From assembly GCA_002412775.1 (NCBI GenBank), contig DHVT01000025.1:1-64000 (forward strand): a DNA stretch of 64,000 nucleotides, written 5' to 3'. Every line of letters begins with the position of its first letter. The first letter of the stretch is position 1. The DNA comes from Firmicutes bacterium UBA5201. GTDB lineage: Bacteria > Bacillota > Clostridia > Peptostreptococcales > Acidaminobacteraceae. Below, piece after piece: positions 8,205-16,617 of this stretch. The notes beneath the pieces are model-generated. The model did not search any database. It worked only from the letters and a program-made list of their open reading frames with translations, and was not told where the DNA came from. A program made the position numbers and the translations under genes.

Positions 8205-10346
8205 ATGTCAAAAGTAATCATTGCCGAAAAGCCGTCTGTAGCAAGAAACATAGCTGAAGCGCTCGGTGCTAGAGGACGTCACGAAGGTTATTTTGAAGGC
8301 TCGGGTTATATAGTCACATGGGCTTATGGTCACCTTCTTGAATTATATGATGCGAAAGATTACGATGAAAAGATGAAGGGATGGAGGATGGAAAATTTTC
8401 CTTTCATACCTGAGCAATTTTTATATAAATCAAAGGAAGAATCAGTAAATCAACTGGAAATCATCAAAAGTCTGATGACCAAAGCGGAAGTCGACGGCAT
8501 CATATCCGCTTGTGACTACGATCGCGAAGGCCAGATCATCGGGGACATCATCATTGAATACTTGGACGTGGGGAAACCGGTTGAGCGTTTGCTGCTCAAC
8601 GAATGGACGGCGGATGAAGTGATCGCCGGGATAGGCAAACTCATATCCAACCAAAAGATGCAACCGCTTCGGGACGCTGGAATCAGCAGACAGTGGGCGG
8701 ATTGGATGATAGGGATCAACCTGACTTCCGTCGCGACTCTGAAGTACCAAAGAGGCTCTGGCAAAGCCCTTAATATAGGTCGCGTTCTGCTTCCGACTCT
8801 TAAAATCATATATGACAGGGACCTTGAAATCGAAGAATTTGTCAGAGAAGAATACCATCGCCTTATTGGTAAATTCAAGACAGATCGGAATGAAAGTTAT
8901 GAAGGGGTCTATACGACAGAGACCGGAGACAAATTTGAGGACAAACATGTGCTGGAAGAGCTGGTTTCAAATTTGAAAAACGGCGATGCCATCATTCAGG
9001 ACCAGACCACGGAAAGAAAACGCGAATATCCTCAATCTTTATTCAATCTGTCGGGACTTCAGGGACATGTCACCAGCAAGAACAAGGGATGGACCTCGGA
9101 CAAGGTTCTGAAAGTGGCACAAAGTCTGTATGAGAAGAAACTGATCACATATCCCAGAACTTCCAGCTTGGCTCTAGAGGAATCCTTGATTGAAAAAGCC
9201 CAGAAAGTATTGAATGTCCACAAAAGAGGATTGCCTTACGAAAATGAAATCGAGTTTCATACCCAAAAAAGAGTGTTCGATAATTCCAAAGTGGAAAGCC
9301 ATAGTGCCATAATTCCCACATATATGGTCGGCAAGGGGCTTTCAATTGAAGAGAAAATAATATATGATGCGGTTAGAAATCGTTTCATCATGCAATTCAT
9401 GCCAGTGGCGGAACACGATGAAGTGACGATCATTACCTCGATTTCCGAAGCGGAGTTCATAACAAAGGGGCGGATACAGAGGGTCGAAGGATGGCGTAAG
9501 GTTGAAAACATCCAAACGAAGGAAGTACTTTTGCCAGATGTCAAAAAAGGCGACACCGTGTCGGTCGATGGATTGAAAATCGAAACCAAAGGCACCAATC
9601 CACCAAAACGTCATACGGAAAAGTCATTGCTCAGGGTCATGGAGACTTGTGGCAAAAAAATCAAACAAGGTGATGAATCGGATGAGGAATTCGACAATGA
9701 AATGATTCAATCCATTCTCAGTGGGTTCAGCATAGGAACTCCCGCCACAAGAGCCGAGACCATCACCAAGTTGAAAAGGGTCGGATATATCGAAGCCAAA
9801 GGCAAATCCCTCATTTGTACTGAAATGGGAAGAAAAATGGTGGAACTTTTTCCAGTAAAGGCATTATTTGATCTTGAATATACCGGACGTCTTGAGAAAA
9901 CGCTTTCGGATATCGGTAAAGGTGAAGTTACAAAGGATGAATTTTTAGAAAACATGAGCAATTTCACAAAAGAGGCTGTTCAGACCATTAAGAATGATGC
10001 CTTTCATATCATTCAAAAATTGGATCAGAATGCACAGTCGGATAGAGAAGTTCTTGGCAAATGTCCTGTTTGTGACTCGGATGTCATAGAAGGTGAAAAG
10101 GGATTTGGTTGCACCAACTGGAAAGGTGGATGCAAGTACGTCGTTTGGAAGAACGATCGATACTTGAACACGCTTCAGGTGACCCCAAATGCCTTCACCA
10201 TCAAAAAGCTATTGGAAACGGGAGAGGTTTACAGCAATAGTTTCGTCAACAAAAAAGGGGAGAAATTTTCAGCTTATCTGCGTTATGAAAAGAATAAGGA
10301 CAATGATTATTTCAGCTGGAAAATGAGTTTTAGCAGTGGAGGTTAA
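8205..10346 (+). CDS. topB: DNA topoisomerase III (type IA)
   Basis: This is a 713-residue type IA topoisomerase that decatenates and relaxes negatively supercoiled DNA. The TOPRIM domain begins EKPSVARNIAEALG and carries DYDREGQ at about residues 105-111. The active-site tyrosine is in ITYPRTSS at about residues 312-319. A C-terminal zinc-binding segment has CPVC and then C and GC near residues 625-645. Length is as expected for TopB. It starts three bases after the helicase stop, and its end contains the GGAGG used by the next gene. Confidence 0.94.
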   Translation: MSKVIIAEKPSVARNIAEALGARGRHEGYFEGSGYIVTWAYGHLLELYDAKDYDEKMKGWRMENFPFIPEQFLYKSKEESVNQLEIIKSLMTKAEVDGIISACDYDREGQIIGDIIIEYLDVGKPVERLLLNEWTADEVIAGIGKLISNQKMQPLRDAGISRQWADWMIGINLTSVATLKYQRGSGKALNIGRVLLPTLKIIYDRDLEIEEFVREEYHRLIGKFKTDRNESYEGVYTTETGDKFEDKHVLEELVSNLKNGDAIIQDQTTERKREYPQSLFNLSGLQGHVTSKNKGWTSDKVLKVAQSLYEKKLITYPRTSSLALEESLIEKAQKVLNVHKRGLPYENEIEFHTQKRVFDNSKVESHSAIIPTYMVGKGLSIEEKIIYDAVRNRFIMQFMPVAEHDEVTIITSISEAEFITKGRIQRVEGWRKVENIQTKEVLLPDVKKGDTVSVDGLKIETKGTNPPKRHTEKSLLRVMETCGKKIKQGDESDEEFDNEMIQSILSGFSIGTPATRAETITKLKRVGYIEAKGKSLICTEMGRKMVELFPVKALFDLEYTGRLEKTLSDIGKGEVTKDEFLENMSNFTKEAVQTIKNDAFHIIQKLDQNAQSDREVLGKCPVCDSDVIEGEKGFGCTNWKGGCKYVVWKNDRYLNTLQVTPNAFTIKKLLETGEVYSNSFVNKKGEKFSAYLRYEKNKDNDYFSWKMSFSSGG

Positions 10347-10347
10347 C

Positions 10348-11019
10348 ATGAAGACTATAGTATTTTTCGACATCAACGGAACATTGATCGAACGTGACGA
10401 ACGTACAGATTTGCCCTTTTCAAATGCAGTGGATGAAGTTCTGGGCATCAAGAATGCCATGAAAGATGTGAATACAGCAGCAAGAAGTGATAAAGATGTG
10501 TTTCTGGAAATTTTAACCAACCACAACATGAAATTCACAGAAGCGCTTTGGGACAAGTTTGTGGATGCATACACACTTAAGCTTGAAGCGTATAAATTTA
10601 CCGACGTCTGGCGTCCGAACGCTGATGCGATTGAGTTTGTGGAGAAGCTCGCCAATACTTCGGTTTATATGTCATTGATCACGGGAGAGCTTTCTATGGG
10701 TGCACAATACAAGCTTGAAAAAATCGGTTTGTGGAAGCACTTTAAATCAGGAGGGTTCGGTGAAGATGGATTGACACGTTCAGAAATAGCAGATGCGGCG
10801 CTTGAAAAAGCAAAGATGGATATCGGAGATTCAATCGATTCCATATGGGTGATCGGAGATACGCTTCTTGACATCAAGACAGCAAGACATCTAGGTGGAA
10901 AAGTCATATCAATTGCCACTGGAGCCAATACCGAAGCGGAGCTTAAAGCACTTTATCCGGATGATCTGATCAATAGATTTGAAGAAATCGATATTAACAG
11001 ATTATTGACCGAACAATGA
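10348..11019 (+). CDS. HAD-superfamily hydrolase with Asn at the second catalytic position
   Basis: This is a 223-residue HAD-fold protein. Motif I reads FFDINGT, so nucleophile D8 is present but the usual general acid Asp two residues later is Asn (N10). Motif II is the Thr in SLITGE, motif III a Lys near residue 155, and motif IV GDTLLD. Phosphatases normally need DxD, while haloacid dehalogenases do not, so the activity is uncertain. The ATG is chosen because GGAGG in the end of topB lies six bases upstream. It ends at a strong bidirectional terminator. Confidence 0.8.
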   Translation: MKTIVFFDINGTLIERDERTDLPFSNAVDEVLGIKNAMKDVNTAARSDKDVFLEILTNHNMKFTEALWDKFVDAYTLKLEAYKFTDVWRPNADAIEFVEKLANTSVYMSLITGELSMGAQYKLEKIGLWKHFKSGGFGEDGLTRSEIADAALEKAKMDIGDSIDSIWVIGDTLLDIKTARHLGGKVISIATGANTEAELKALYPDDLINRFEEIDINRLLTEQ

Positions 11020-11020
11020 T

Positions 11021-11075
11021 AAAAGGAGATGATGCAAAACTGGCTATATCAGTTTTGCATCATCTCCTTTTTCGT
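11021..11075. terminator. Bidirectional rho-independent terminator
   Basis: A 21-bp uninterrupted stem (11022-11042 with 11050-11070) around a 7-base loop has A and T runs at its ends. It separates the convergent HAD gene and lipoprotein operon. Its core is almost the same as that of the terminator at 12759. Confidence 0.9.
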
Positions 11076-11087
11076 TTAAATCAAGTT

Positions 11088-11654
11088 TTACTGTTTCAAT
11101 TCCTGTACTCCTGATACACTGCTATCCTCATCCATTTCAAATGAGTTCATGGCTTCTTCCGACATGAAATATAGGTTGCCTTCGACAACGGTGTCAATCA
11201 ATTTGAAGTTTTCTCCTTCAATGTAAAGGTCACCGACGAATGTACCGTGCTGTAAACTTGCATTGATGCTGTTTACGGTCAACTGTGGAGCGGTAAGTGT
11301 GTATCTTGCTGTAATGTTTCTATCAGCGTCTTGTGAGTAGAGTGCCACTTTCCTCTGATAAATGTCGTTACCATCATCATCTTTTCTCCCGTTGATGAAA
11401 TCACCGTCCAAAACAAGTGGTGCATCGACAGTGAGGTCGTCCACGATAGCGATAATCCAAGCTCCATCTTTGCTGATCGCACTTTGAAATGCCACAGAAT
11501 CGTTTACGATCGACGCAGTTGTGATCACATCCGGTGATTCAACCTCTGGAGCGTCTACAACTGGATCCGTTTCCGGTTCAGTCTGCGTGCATCCTACCGC
11601 TAAAGCGCTGACAAGCACAAGCCCGATCAACATGGTATTTTTTTTGAACAGCAT
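11088..11654 (-). CDS. Lipoprotein, unknown function, beta-rich
   Basis: This is a 188-residue predicted lipoprotein. The signal peptide ends in the lipobox SALAVGC with C22 as the lipidated residue, followed by an acidic, proline-rich linker. The remainder has regular beta-strand spacing with statements such as LDGDFING and GTFVGDLYIEGEN, reminiscent of polymer-forming or beta-helical surface domains, but I cannot assign a family. The start follows AGGAGG. It is the last gene of a three-gene operon after two SHOCT miniproteins. Confidence 0.7.
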   Translation of the reverse strand: MLFKKNTMLIGLVLVSALAVGCTQTEPETDPVVDAPEVESPDVITTASIVNDSVAFQSAISKDGAWIIAIVDDLTVDAPLVLDGDFINGRKDDDGNDIYQRKVALYSQDADRNITARYTLTAPQLTVNSINASLQHGTFVGDLYIEGENFKLIDTVVEGNLYFMSEEAMNSFEMDEDSSVSGVQELKQ

Positions 11655-11674
11655 AAAATTCCTCCTAATTGTGT

Positions 11675-11926
11675 TTAATCGTTGATCACTGATTTTCTCT
11701 TTAGATATTCCTCTTCAGTGATTTCACCTTTGACATACTTCATTTTAAGCATTTCAATGGCTTCAGAACTGATGTGGGAAGTGTTGTTTTTCTTTTTTAG
11801 AATCATGATGACAATCAAGATTCCTACAATCAGTAAAACGCCTCCAATCACATAATGAAACCACAGACCAGAGCCGAAACCAAAGCAACCACCCGGAAAT
11901 GAGAAGCCTCTACCGTAACCCATCAT
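11675..11926 (-). CDS. SHOCT-domain small membrane protein
   Basis: This is an 83-residue protein with a glycine- and aromatic-rich N-terminus, one membrane helix (about residues 24-44), and a C-terminal SHOCT motif (EMLKMKYVKGEITEEEYLKRK, with Y, G, I, E-E-Y conserved). SHOCT is a short oligomerisation-type motif often found at the ends of membrane proteins. The ATG follows TAGGAGG and the gene starts 12 bases after the previous SHOCT gene. Confidence 0.8.
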   Translation of the reverse strand: MMGYGRGFSFPGGCFGFGSGLWFHYVIGGVLLIVGILIVIMILKKKNNTSHISSEAIEMLKMKYVKGEITEEEYLKRKSVIND

Positions 11927-11937
11927 ACTAAAACCTC

Positions 11938-12120
11938 CTATTTATTCAAAATGACATCCTTCATTTTTTTATACGTTTCTTCATCTATCTCACCGCGGAT
12001 GTAGCGTTCCTTCAATATATTTTCCGCATTTGTTCCGCTGTGTGCAGTGTGTTCCTTATTTGTATTTCCATAAAATTGATAAATTATTAAACCGATTATT
12101 ATTACGCCGATGAACATCAT
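11938..12120 (-). CDS. SHOCT-domain miniprotein
   Basis: This is a 60-residue protein with an N-terminal membrane helix (MMFIGVIIIGLIIYQF) and a C-terminal SHOCT motif (LKERYIRGEIDEETYKKMK). The reading frame is open for 51 codons further upstream, but the ATG at 12120 is preferred because AAAGGA lies nine bases before it and the upstream part has no sensible coding character. It is the first gene of an operon with a second SHOCT gene and a lipoprotein. The two SHOCT proteins may be paralogues that pair. Confidence 0.7.
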   Translation of the reverse strand: MMFIGVIIIGLIIYQFYGNTNKEHTAHSGTNAENILKERYIRGEIDEETYKKMKDVILNK

Positions 12121-12184
12121 ACCATCACATCCTTTCTTGTAATCAGTATAGTACTCAAATGTGGCAGAAATTTGACAATTTTTA

Positions 12185-12214
12185 TTGAGTAAACACAAAC
12201 TTGAGTGGTATACA
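12185..12214 (+). promoter_or_regulatory. Probable sigma-A promoter of the DUF302 gene
   Basis: TTGAGT at 12185-12190 and TATACA at 12209-12214 are separated by 18 bases. The match is moderate. It lies 29 bases before the DUF302 start codon. Confidence 0.4.
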
Positions 12215-12242
12215 TAACCTAGAAGATGAATGGAGGTAAGAT

Positions 12243-12623
12243 ATGATTTATAAAAGAAAAACAAACAAGACAATCGAGAAGTTATTGATCGATTTGAAAA
12301 AACATTTGAACGATATCGGATTTGGAGTGCTATGGGAGATGAATTTCAAAGACAAATTCGATGAAAAAGGACTGGAGTTCGATGGGGACTTTAAGATCTT
12401 GGAGGTATGCAATCCCTTCAAAGCCCACATGGTCTTGAACAGCAATATCGATATGGGATTTTTCCTGCCATGCAAAATTGCAGTGTTTGAACACGAAGGT
12501 GAAATTTTCATCGGCATGCCCGAACCTACAAAAATGATGAGTTTCGCGGAACAACCTGCGGTGGGAGAAATGGCTCTTGAAGTGGAAACCCTATTAAAAT
12601 CAGCAATAGATCAATCGTTATAA
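12243..12623 (+). CDS. DUF302-domain protein
   Basis: This is a 126-residue soluble protein of the DUF302 family. The central pattern is the family's: ILEVCNPFKAHMVLN, then a LPCKIAVFEHEGEIFIGMPEP segment, with the conserved Cys-Asn-Pro and the Pro-Cys. The molecular role of the family is not established. The ATG follows GGAGGTAAG. It has its own predicted promoter and is followed by a hairpin repeat and a strong terminator. Confidence 0.85.
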   Translation: MIYKRKTNKTIEKLLIDLKKHLNDIGFGVLWEMNFKDKFDEKGLEFDGDFKILEVCNPFKAHMVLNSNIDMGFFLPCKIAVFEHEGEIFIGMPEPTKMMSFAEQPAVGEMALEVETLLKSAIDQSL

Positions 12624-12633
12624 AAAAAATAAG

Positions 12634-12737
12634 AGCGTGTACAATGTTTTGTGAAACGAAACATTGGGCGTAGGTATGGTTCTCGCGCAGCGAAACTATG
12701 CTAGCCTCTCAGCTTGCATTTCGAGATGCTACTGAGA
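12634..12737. repeat. Hairpin repeat element, copy A
   Basis: Three adjoining inverted repeats are visible. The first has arms AATGTTT/AAACATT near 12643-12665. The second opens with GCGTAGG (12668) and closes with CTAGC (12701-12705); its arms GTATGGTT (12674-12681) and AACTATGC (12694-12701) pair with two G-T wobbles around an inner TCGC/GCGA. The third is CTCAG (12708-12712) with CTGAG (12732-12736). Related copies lie at 23550, 23823 and 47205. Confidence 0.7.
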
Positions 12738-12758
12738 ACAACATATAAACAATATCGC

Positions 12759-12810
12759 AAAAGGGGCTGTTGCAAAACTGGTTAAATCAGTTTTGCAGCA
12801 GCCCCTTTTT
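12759..12810. terminator. Bidirectional rho-independent terminator
   Basis: A 20-bp stem with one G-T pair (12761-12780 with 12788-12807) and a 7-base loop is flanked by A and T runs. It serves the DUF302 gene and the convergent UbiA gene. The apical part (TGCAAAACTG and its complement) is shared with the terminator at 11021. Confidence 0.9.
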
Positions 12811-13687
12811 ACATTGCCAAAATTATGATATAAAGTATGCTGAAAATCAAATGCAATCGGTTTGTTTTTGGAATGCCAAGTCCTTGATATGTGGAGACAC
12901 TCTTGTAAGCGCTCATGGCTAACGGCAAAGTTACAAATAAGCCAAAAGCCCAAAACGAAAGCATATTCATTAAAATCAGCAGAACAGGTACAGAATAACA
13001 GCCAATCAAAAGGCCCAAATAGATATATTTGCTCCATTTACTCCCTATGCGCACACTGAGCGTCCCAAGGCTGAGCCCACGATCGCGGATGAAATCCCTC
13101 AGTTCATTGCTGAGCATCAATGCCGGAATCAGAAAGCTGACAGGTAGACTGTAAAGGATCACCGTCCACGAAAAACTCTGAGCAAAAACAAAGTAAGCAC
13201 CATAAACCATAAGCGGACCCATCACAAGAAATGAAAGAGGAACACCAAGTCCTTTGCGTTTGTAGACAAAGGGCTCTCCCGTATAGGCATACCCACCGAT
13301 TATACCCGCAAGTCCAATGAAAAGCATCTGAATGTTGGTGATATGGATCAAATAAAGTCCAATGAGCCCTGCAACTCCGAATGATGCCATACCCAGCAAG
13401 AAAACCAGGATGTCAAATTTGGATCGCATAGCGCCTAGAAATTTATGGATTTGTGGTGAGTTTCTATGGTAACGAAATGACCCTTCAAAATAATCGTTGA
13501 TCAGATTTGCACCCGATTGGGCCGCTACCCCTGCAAGCGTCACAAGCAGTGCGATTAGAGGTGAAACTTCATAACCCTCTTTATATGCCACTATGATGCC
13601 TGTGGTCGTGGATGCGAGAGCAAGCGTTAGAGACAAGGCTCTCAGTGCGATCCACAAATCCTTGGATAACTTAATATAGTAGTTCAA
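12809..13687 (-). CDS. UbiA-family prenyltransferase (MenA-like)
   Basis: This is an integral membrane prenyltransferase of about 292 residues. The first substrate-binding motif is NLINDYFEG (about residue 60), the equivalent of NDxxD, and the second is NELRDFIRDR, followed by GTLSVRIG as in MenA-type enzymes. MenA transfers a polyprenyl chain to dihydroxynaphthoate in menaquinone synthesis; that role is a family inference, since no other menaquinone gene is here. The TTG at 13687 is preferred over one ten codons upstream because GAAGGGAG sits seven bases before it. It is divergent from the NMT1-type ABC operon. Confidence 0.75.
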   Translation of the reverse strand: MNYYIKLSKDLWIALRALSLTLALASTTTGIIVAYKEGYEVSPLIALLVTLAGVAAQSGANLINDYFEGSFRYHRNSPQIHKFLGAMRSKFDILVFLLGMASFGVAGLIGLYLIHITNIQMLFIGLAGIIGGYAYTGEPFVYKRKGLGVPLSFLVMGPLMVYGAYFVFAQSFSWTVILYSLPVSFLIPALMLSNELRDFIRDRGLSLGTLSVRIGSKWSKYIYLGLLIGCYSVPVLLILMNMLSFWAFGLFVTLPLAMSAYKSVSTYQGLGIPKTNRLHLIFSILYIIILAM

Positions 13688-13774
13688 ATCAATTCTCCCT
13701 TCAGTGAATAAAATCAAGTCTTACAACAGAATAGATGATTTCATACAATTTGGCAATGTTTTAACGATGAAAGG

Positions 13775-13803
13775 TTGAAAAAAATCCCTGAAACATATAA
13801 AAT
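13775..13803 (+). promoter_or_regulatory. Sigma-A promoter of the NMT1-type ABC operon
   Basis: TTGAAA (13775-13780), a 17-base spacer and TAAAAT (13798-13803) form a good promoter. The start codon lies 40 bases downstream of the -10. Confidence 0.65.
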
Positions 13804-13843
13804 AATAAGGTTGATAGAAAAAACATCATTTGAGGAGATTTGC

Positions 13844-14749
13844 ATGAAGAAGACATTATCAATCATACTGGTATCATTTTTGTTGTTACTTATAGGATGC
13901 ACAAAGCCGGAACCTGTTGTTGAATCGCCTGTAAAGCTCATTGTCGGGGTAATGCCAGCGGTAGATGCGGCACCGATATTTTTAGCCAAAGAGCAAGGTT
14001 ACTTTGATGAAATGGGAATCGATGTGGAGATTCAGCTCTTCACAAACGCACAAGATAGACAGAGTGCGCTTCAAACTGGAGCCATAGACGGAGCGATGTC
14101 AGACATGATCGCGCTTGTAACGAATGTTCAAGGCGGATTCGATCTTAAAGGCACCACGCTTACTGATGGCATGTTCCCTGTACTCGTTCGCGATGGTTTT
14201 GAAGAAAAGAATGACGTGACTGTCGCCATGATGGAAGTCAGCGTGTCCAATTATTTGGCGGACGAGTGGCTGTCAAAGGATTATACTGTGGAAAAAATAT
14301 ACATCAATGAGATTCCAGCCAGATTGGAAATGATCAAAAATGGCAATGTCGATATGGGGATATTCCCTGAGCCACTTGCAACCATGGGAACACTTGATGG
14401 ACTGACCAAGCGAATTTTTGAGACCAAAGACGGTTATTGTCCTGACGTATTCGTTTTCACAGGAAAAGCCATTGAAGAAAAATCTGAAGCGATTGAAGCT
14501 TACCACAGAGCAATAGATCGAGCTGTGACCGACATTCAAGGTGATGATGGTCTGGCTAGAGATATATTGATCGAAAAATTGAAACTCAAGCCTGAAATCA
14601 GAGATTTGATAGATTTGCCAGAGTACAAACTCACCAACTTACCAGATCAGACTTATGCGGAAAACATCATTGAGTGGACCAGTGAAGTACTTGGTAAAGA
14701 AATTGATATTGACGCTGAAAGTTTGTTTGAAAGGAAGTTTGTGAACTGA
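13844..14749 (+). CDS. NMT1/SsuA-type ABC substrate-binding lipoprotein
   Basis: This is a 301-residue extracytoplasmic binding protein. The signal peptide ends in lipobox LLIGC with C19 lipidated. The mature part has the pattern of NMT1/taurine/thiamine-precursor binding proteins: AAPIFLAKEQGYFDEMGIDVE, then a QTGAIDGAMSD ligand-loop segment. The substrate is unknown. The start is the ATG behind TGAGGAG rather than the upstream TTG in frame. The stop overlaps the ATPase start (TGATG), so this is the first gene of a three-gene importer operon. Confidence 0.82.
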   Translation: MKKTLSIILVSFLLLLIGCTKPEPVVESPVKLIVGVMPAVDAAPIFLAKEQGYFDEMGIDVEIQLFTNAQDRQSALQTGAIDGAMSDMIALVTNVQGGFDLKGTTLTDGMFPVLVRDGFEEKNDVTVAMMEVSVSNYLADEWLSKDYTVEKIYINEIPARLEMIKNGNVDMGIFPEPLATMGTLDGLTKRIFETKDGYCPDVFVFTGKAIEEKSEAIEAYHRAIDRAVTDIQGDDGLARDILIEKLKLKPEIRDLIDLPEYKLTNLPDQTYAENIIEWTSEVLGKEIDIDAESLFERKFVN

Positions 14750-15477
14750 TGCTAATAATTAAGGACCTTTCATTTTCTTACGGAAAGGAAAACGTGCTCG
14801 ATCAAATCAATCTGGATATTTCAAGGCATACAACCACTGCAATCATTGGGCCTTCCGGTTGTGGAAAAACTACCCTGCTGTATATTATGGCAGGGCTTCT
14901 TGCATGTGAAGAAGGTGAGATGGTTTGGTCAATTGAACATCAGTCCAGAGCGTCACGTAAAGGCATCATACTTCAAAACTACGGATTGTTTCCATGGAAA
15001 ACTGTGGAAAACAATATAAAACTCGGACTCGTCGCTCAAAAACACACGAAGCAATTTGTCCAAAGAAGCGTCGACGAGATCATGGATCGACTGAACATCA
15101 ATGATATCAGACACAAGTATCCCCATCAAATCAGTGGAGGACAAAGACAACGCGCCGCAATTGGAAGGACTTTGGTTTTGAAACCGGAACTCCTGTTGAT
15201 GGATGAGGCATCCTCCGCACTGGATGCACTCACAAAGGAAGCCATACAGGATTTGGTGCTTGGAATTTTCACGGAGCAAAACATGTCCATGGTGTTTGTG
15301 ACGCATAGCATAGAAGAAGCCGTTTTCTTGGGACAGAATATCGTCATCATGGAAAACGGGAAAATCAAAGAGAAAATAACAAATGGAAACGTCGGAATGC
15401 CAGACCATAGAAAAGAATCCTGTTTCTATGAGAAGTGCATCGAAGTGCGACGTGCACTTGAAAGGCGGTTCTCATGA
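14749..15477 (+). CDS. ABC transporter ATP-binding protein (SsuB/TauB-type)
   Basis: This is a 242-residue ATPase energising the importer. Walker A is GPSGCGKTT (about residues 34-42), the signature is ISGGQRQRAAIGR, Walker B is LLLMDEASSALD and the switch histidine is in VTHSIEE. The D-loop and length are normal, although the segment between Walker A and the signature is short. It overlaps both neighbours by a few bases, implying translational coupling. Confidence 0.9.
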   Translation: MLIIKDLSFSYGKENVLDQINLDISRHTTTAIIGPSGCGKTTLLYIMAGLLACEEGEMVWSIEHQSRASRKGIILQNYGLFPWKTVENNIKLGLVAQKHTKQFVQRSVDEIMDRLNINDIRHKYPHQISGGQRQRAAIGRTLVLKPELLLMDEASSALDALTKEAIQDLVLGIFTEQNMSMVFVTHSIEEAVFLGQNIVIMENGKIKEKITNGNVGMPDHRKESCFYEKCIEVRRALERRFS

Positions 15478-16217
15478 TGGACCGGATTGCAAAAATGGGT
15501 AGAACCTTATATGGAGTGTTCGGTATACTTGTGATATGGATGTTGCTCGACTTTTTCATAGTGTCGGCAGTGGTACCGGCGCCTTTTGAGACGATTTCAT
15601 ATTTCATCAGGCATTTGGATCAGGTATTGATCCACTTGTTATATAGTTTTTATAGGATTGTAGTGGCCATATCGTTTTCACTATTGATCGGAATTCCACT
15701 TGGTATGGTGATGGGGCTTCTCAGATGGGGAGATTCCATTCTCAGTCCGATCGTCTATTTGGCATATCCGATTCCGAAAATCGCTTTCTTGCCTGTGTTC
15801 ATGATATTGTTCGGATTAGGGGATTTGTCTAAAATCATCCTGATATTTTCAATAATTGTCTTTCAAATCATGATTGGTGTCAGAGATGGCATCAAAGCCA
15901 TCCCTCAGGAAGTGCACTTATCGTCACAATCGCTAGGTCTCAACTCCTGGGACAAGATCGGACATGTCATATTTCCCAGCATATTGCCAAAATTGTTGAG
16001 CTCGCTAAGAATCAGCATTGGCATTGCCATGTCGGCGCTTTTTCTTGGTGAAAATTATGCGACCACTTATGGCATAGGGTATTACATCATGAACAATTGG
16101 ATCATGGTGGATTACCTGGCAATGTTTTCAGGTATTGTGGGATTGAGCCTGATGGGGCTGGTCATATTCAGCGGTATAGACTGGATTGAATCCAAATGGT
16201 GTCGATGGACCAAATGA
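15474..16217 (+). CDS. ABC transporter permease (SsuC/TauC-type)
   Basis: This is a 247-residue membrane permease with about six helices. The EAA-type coupling loop appears as SSQSLGLNSWDKIGHVIFPSI at about residues 142-162 with the conserved Gly and P-x-I-L. It completes the NMT1-type importer. The first of two ATGs overlaps the ATPase stop. No enzyme gene in the operon points to the substrate. Confidence 0.88.
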   Translation: MMDRIAKMGRTLYGVFGILVIWMLLDFFIVSAVVPAPFETISYFIRHLDQVLIHLLYSFYRIVVAISFSLLIGIPLGMVMGLLRWGDSILSPIVYLAYPIPKIAFLPVFMILFGLGDLSKIILIFSIIVFQIMIGVRDGIKAIPQEVHLSSQSLGLNSWDKIGHVIFPSILPKLLSSLRISIGIAMSALFLGENYATTYGIGYYIMNNWIMVDYLAMFSGIVGLSLMGLVIFSGIDWIESKWCRWTK

Positions 16218-16221
16218 TTAC

Positions 16222-16263
16222 GTAACAATTGTCACAGACTTTCATAATGAGAAACTGTATCAT
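16222..16263 (+). promoter_or_regulatory. Predicted Crp/Fnr-activated class II promoter of the cupin gene
   Basis: CGTAA, six bases, TCACA (16221-16236) matches TGTGA-N6-TCACA at 8 of 10 positions and is near palindromic (GTAACAATTGTCAC). TATCAT at 16258-16263 is a -10 with no -35. If transcription starts seven bases after the -10, the site is centred at -41.5, the class II activator position. The same geometry is found upstream of the RND gene. Confidence 0.55.
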
Positions 16264-16293
16264 AAAGTCAATAATGTGAAAGGAAGTGTCCAA

Positions 16294-16608
16294 ATGGTTG
16301 AACAAGTATTCAAATTGGCTAAAGGCAATGATAAAGTAATCGAAAAAGTGATTCATGATGAAAATGTGCATTACAATCATATGATTTTGAATAAAGGAGA
16401 AGGCTTACCAGAACATTTTTCCAATTCAACAGTTTATATGACAGTAATTAAGGGAACGCTATCGATCGGACTTGGTGACGAACCGGTCAATGTCTATGAA
16501 AGTGGAACTTTGCTCAAAATTCCATTCAATGTAAAAATGGATGTCAAAAATTTACATGATGAAGTACTGGAACTTATTGTCCTCAAGGCACCTGCACCTC
16601 AAAATTAA
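16294..16608 (+). CDS. Cupin-domain protein
   Basis: This is a 104-residue single-domain cupin. The first motif is degenerate (GEGLPEHFSNSTVYMTVIKG, keeping P-x-H and the closing G) and the second is LLKIPFNVKMDVKN, without the full set of metal-binding histidines. A small-ligand or sensor role is possible; no enzyme function can be assigned. The ATG at 16294 is chosen because AGGAAG lies seven bases upstream; an in-frame extension into the permease gene is rejected. It converges with the Crp/Fnr gene nine bases away and has a predicted Crp/Fnr-type promoter. Confidence 0.75.
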   Translation: MVEQVFKLAKGNDKVIEKVIHDENVHYNHMILNKGEGLPEHFSNSTVYMTVIKGTLSIGLGDEPVNVYESGTLLKIPFNVKMDVKNLHDEVLELIVLKAPAPQN

Positions 16609-16617
16609 AACGGATAC

